A stretch of DNA of 6,625 nucleotides from positions 1 through 6,625 of the forward strand of contig WQXW01000100.1 of NCBI GenBank assembly GCA_009781575.1, read 5' to 3'. The notes beneath the pieces were generated by a model that saw only the letters and a program-made list of their open reading frames with translations, was not told the DNA's origin and did not search any database. This document shows positions 5,061 through 6,625 of the stretch, piece after piece. This DNA comes from Solirubrobacterales bacterium (GTDB lineage Bacteria > Actinomycetota > Thermoleophilia > Solirubrobacterales > Solirubrobacteraceae). Within the stretch, counting starts at the first letter, position 1. Each line of letters starts with the position of its first letter. Both the position numbers and the translations under genes were made by a program.

Positions 5061-6179
5061 TCACACGCCAGCGCGCTCGGAGCCGAGCACCGCCCGCACC
5101 TGGCGCGCGATCTCGAGATCCTCCCGCGCGGTGATCACGAGCGCTCGAGGAGCCGAGGCGCCGGCGCCGATCTCGGTGTCGCCGACCGCCGCCTCGTTGC
5201 GCGCCCCGTCGAGTGTCACGCCCATGAACTGCAGTGGCGCGCAAGCCCGCGCGCGGACCTCGGCGGAGCGCTCGCCCACGCCGCCGGTGAACACCAGCGC
5301 GTCGAGCCCCCCCAGCGCGCTGGCCATCGCGGCGATCCCCCCACGCAGCCGCCGCAGGTAGACCTCGAGCGCGACCTCTGCCGTGTCGTCGCCCGCGTGC
5401 GCACGCGCCAAGAGCTCGCGCATGTCGGCGGTGCCGCACAGCCCGAGCAGCCCCGAGCGGTGCTCGAGCGCGTCGGTGAGCTCCGCGGGCGAGAGCCCCT
5501 CGCGCTCGGCCAGCCACAGCACCATCCCCGGGTCCACATCGCCCGAGCGGGTGGCCATCACGAGCCCCTCGAGCGGAGTGAACCCCATGGTGGTATCCCA
5601 CGAGCGCCCGCCCCGGATCGCGCACAGCGACGCCCCCGCCCCCAGATGAGCGCTCACGATCCGAGTCCCCGCGCCGTCCCTCCCGATGAGCTCCGGTGCG
5701 CGCCGCGCGATCCAGGAATGGGAGAGCCCATGAAACCCATACCGGCGGAGCCCCCACCGCGCGCGCCACCGCGCCGGCAGCGCATAGGTCGCCGCCGCCG
5801 GCGGCAGGGTCGCATGGAAAGCGGTGTCAAAGCAGGCCACCGCGGGAACCCCGGGCAGCGCCTCGCTCACCGCGTCGAGCGCCGCCAGCGACTTTTCCTG
5901 ATGAAGCGGCGCAAGCTCACTGAGCTCGCGCAACGCCACCACCACCCCGTCGTCGATCCGCACCGCCGAGCGAAACCGCGCGCCGCCATGCACGACCCGA
6001 TGCCCCACCGCGTCGGCCCGATGGGCGGCGAGCAGCGATCCGAGCGCCGCCCGCACCCCTCCGGGATCCACCTCCGCGCCGGGGGCGGCCATCTCCTGCG
6101 CGGCGAGCGTCCGCTGGCGCCCATCGAGCAGCGCGAGCTTGACGCTGCTGGACCCGGCATTGACAACCAGCACCCGCAC
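5061..6179 (-). CDS. ackA: Acetate kinase (acetate/propionate family kinase)
   Basis: Transfers a phosphoryl group between acetyl-phosphate and ADP, yielding acetate and ATP in the fermentative direction; cytosolic. The 372-residue protein has the ASKHA fold with N7 and the S10-S12 loop in VVNAGSSSVK, substrate-binding R61 in GHRVVHGG, D118 in FDTAFHATLP, H150 in YGFHGLSH, H178 in AHLGAGASL, R211 in MATRSGDVDPG, the FTGGVGER nucleotide loop (297-304) and TAREDLEIAR near the C-terminus. It is some 25-30 residues shorter than classical AckA. It also has ELAPLHQEKSLAALDAV where classical enzymes have LAPLHNP, which marks a shorter actinobacterial-type subfamily, so propionate or other short acyl substrates are possible. 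The start is GTG 6179; a second GTG two codons later is possible, and no strong ribosome-binding site is visible. It lies 248 bases after xfp, separated by repeat copy 3, and its TGA abuts the deacetylase start. Confidence 0.92.
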   Translation of the reverse strand: MRVLVVNAGSSSVKLALLDGRQRTLAAQEMAAPGAEVDPGGVRAALGSLLAAHRADAVGHRVVHGGARFRSAVRIDDGVVVALRELSELAPLHQEKSLAALDAVSEALPGVPAVACFDTAFHATLPPAAATYALPARWRARWGLRRYGFHGLSHSWIARRAPELIGRDGAGTRIVSAHLGAGASLCAIRGGRSWDTTMGFTPLEGLVMATRSGDVDPGMVLWLAEREGLSPAELTDALEHRSGLLGLCGTADMRELLARAHAGDDTAEVALEVYLRRLRGGIAAMASALGGLDALVFTGGVGERSAEVRARACAPLQFMGVTLDGARNEAAVGDTEIGAGASAPRALVITAREDLEIARQVRAVLGSERAGV

Positions 6180-6254
6180 CGAGCGTTCACCGGTCCGGTC
6201 GACGGCAGATCACCGCGAGGCCGGCCCCTGCGGGTGGGCGCGCGAGCGGAGTGG

Positions 6255-6408
6255 GGTGTGTGCCGGGCGAGCTCCGTCCGTTTCGTTTTTTGTTTTTTGG
6301 ATTGGTTCCGCGCGGAACCAATCCTCTTTTTGAATCCCCCAACGGAGCCTCCGACAGGCGTGTTCGAGGCCCCGCGCGCGATCCCCGCAAAATGCGGGAA
6401 CTTCATTG
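6255..6408 (-). repeat. Interspersed palindromic repeat, copy 3 (between xfp and ackA)
   Basis: Third copy, inverted relative to the other two. Read on the minus strand it starts at CAATGAA, has a perfect small hairpin CCCGCA-TTT-TGCGGG, then TCGAACACGCCTGTCGGAGG, CCGTTGGGGGATTC, AAAAAGA, and a perfect 26-bp palindrome at 6324-6299 (arm GGATTGGTTCCGC). An A-rich AAAAAACAAAAAAC tract and ACGGACGGAGCTC...GGCAC tail follow. The palindrome arms carry G:C where copy 1 has C:G. It fills most of the 248-base gap between the phosphoketolase and acetate kinase genes, which are often adjacent; it may affect how much transcription passes from xfp into ackA. No promoter for ackA was recognised between the repeat and the gene. 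Confidence 0.88.
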
Positions 6409-6422
6409 CGCCCGCGCGGGCG
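6409..6422. other. 14-bp GC-only palindrome after xfp
   Basis: CGCCCGCGCGGGCG is a perfect palindrome five bases past the phosphoketolase stop codon and directly abutting the CAATGAA end of repeat copy 3. It could be the stem of a former terminator of xfp, but there is no U-tract. Short GC palindromes arise easily in this composition, so its significance rests on position. Confidence 0.35.
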
Positions 6423-6427
6423 AGCAG

Positions 6428-6625
6428 TCACCCCGCCCCCGGCCAGCGCCAGCCGGTGAGCTCTGCCGGGTCCTCCCCGTGTTCGCGCGTGTAGGCTCGG
6501 TGGCGCAGCCGCTCATCCGCCATCTCCTGGCGCACGTGAGCCGCCGGCTCGGCGAGGCCGGGGACCCGGTCGATCACGTCCATCACGAGGTGAAAGCGGT
6601 CCAGGTCGTTGAGCATCACCATGGC
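6428..6625 (-). CDS. xfp: Phosphoketolase, C-terminal end (partial at window edge)
   Basis: Only the last 65 residues lie in the window; the gene continues beyond the right edge. They match the extreme C-terminus of xylulose-5-phosphate/fructose-6-phosphate phosphoketolase: MVMLNDLDRFHLVMDVIDRVP, then RQEMADERLRHRAYTREHGEDPAEL and the hallmark GWRW just before the end. The complete enzyme is about 790-830 residues, uses thiamine diphosphate, and splits ketose phosphates with inorganic phosphate into acetyl-phosphate plus glyceraldehyde-3-phosphate or erythrose-4-phosphate. The ATG at 6622 is internal and not the real start, because homologues continue upstream of this motif. Its product is the substrate of the downstream acetate kinase, which supports the call. 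The catalytic residues are outside the window and could not be checked. Confidence 0.85.
   Translation of the reverse strand, partial: AMVMLNDLDRFHLVMDVIDRVPGLAEPAAHVRQEMADERLRHRAYTREHGEDPAELTGWRWPGAG

Noticed and set aside
96..6408. CRISPR array
   Set aside because: The three repeat copies are long, far apart, in mixed orientation and separated by genes, so there is no regular spacer pattern.
4230..6494. Very long open frame (754 codons) on the plus strand
   Set aside because: It lies antisense to ackA and the deacetylase gene, whose motifs are unmistakable, and it runs on through repeat copy 3. The predicted protein is arginine/proline/histidine-rich without any recognisable domain, as expected for a GC-rich shadow frame.

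Overview
The window is a GC-rich, gene-dense stretch of bacterial chromosome, most likely from an actinobacterium (Actinomycetota). Three things point there: the strong G/C bias at third codon positions, the pairing of a DIP1984-family protein with a DUF5925-type AAA ATPase, and several genes whose -10-like hexamers sit almost on the start codon, as in leaderless transcripts. The class is uncertain; Thermoleophilia/Solirubrobacterales is a guess from style only. No tRNA, rRNA, CRISPR array or intact transposase was found.

Left part (1-3204). After an unresolved edge and a repeat copy comes a small XRE-type regulator on the minus strand. It is divergent from a DIP1984-family gene, and the two share a 24-bp gap holding overlapping -10-like hexamers and a small palindrome. 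Next on the plus strand are a DUF5925/AAA ATPase and a class I SAM-dependent methyltransferase resembling METTL7/TMT1. The methyltransferase ends 12 bp from a convergent SnoaL/NTF2-like gene on the minus strand.

Right part (3969-6625), all minus strand. This reads as an acetyl-phosphate/acetate module. The 3' end of a phosphoketolase gene (xfp) enters from the right edge, followed by an acetate/propionate-type kinase (ackA) and a histone-deacetylase/AcuC-like amidohydrolase. Phosphoketolase makes acetyl-phosphate, and AckA converts it with ADP to acetate and ATP. The deacetylase may remove acetyl groups from proteins or small amides and also releases acetate. The ackA TGA stop is directly followed, in the same frame, by the TTG start of the deacetylase gene.

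The most unusual feature is an interspersed repeat of about 120-175 bp, present three times: 96-218 (+), 3715-3888 (+) and 6255-6408 (-), always between genes. Its core is a 26-bp palindrome flanked by A-rich tracts that stand out from the GC-rich background. One arm position differs among copies in a compensatory way (C:G, G:C, and an unpaired C:C). In copy 2 the palindrome extends to 46 bp. Copy 3 lies between xfp and ackA. The element has no coding capacity and could be a MITE/REP-like mobile repeat, a transcription-control hairpin, or both.
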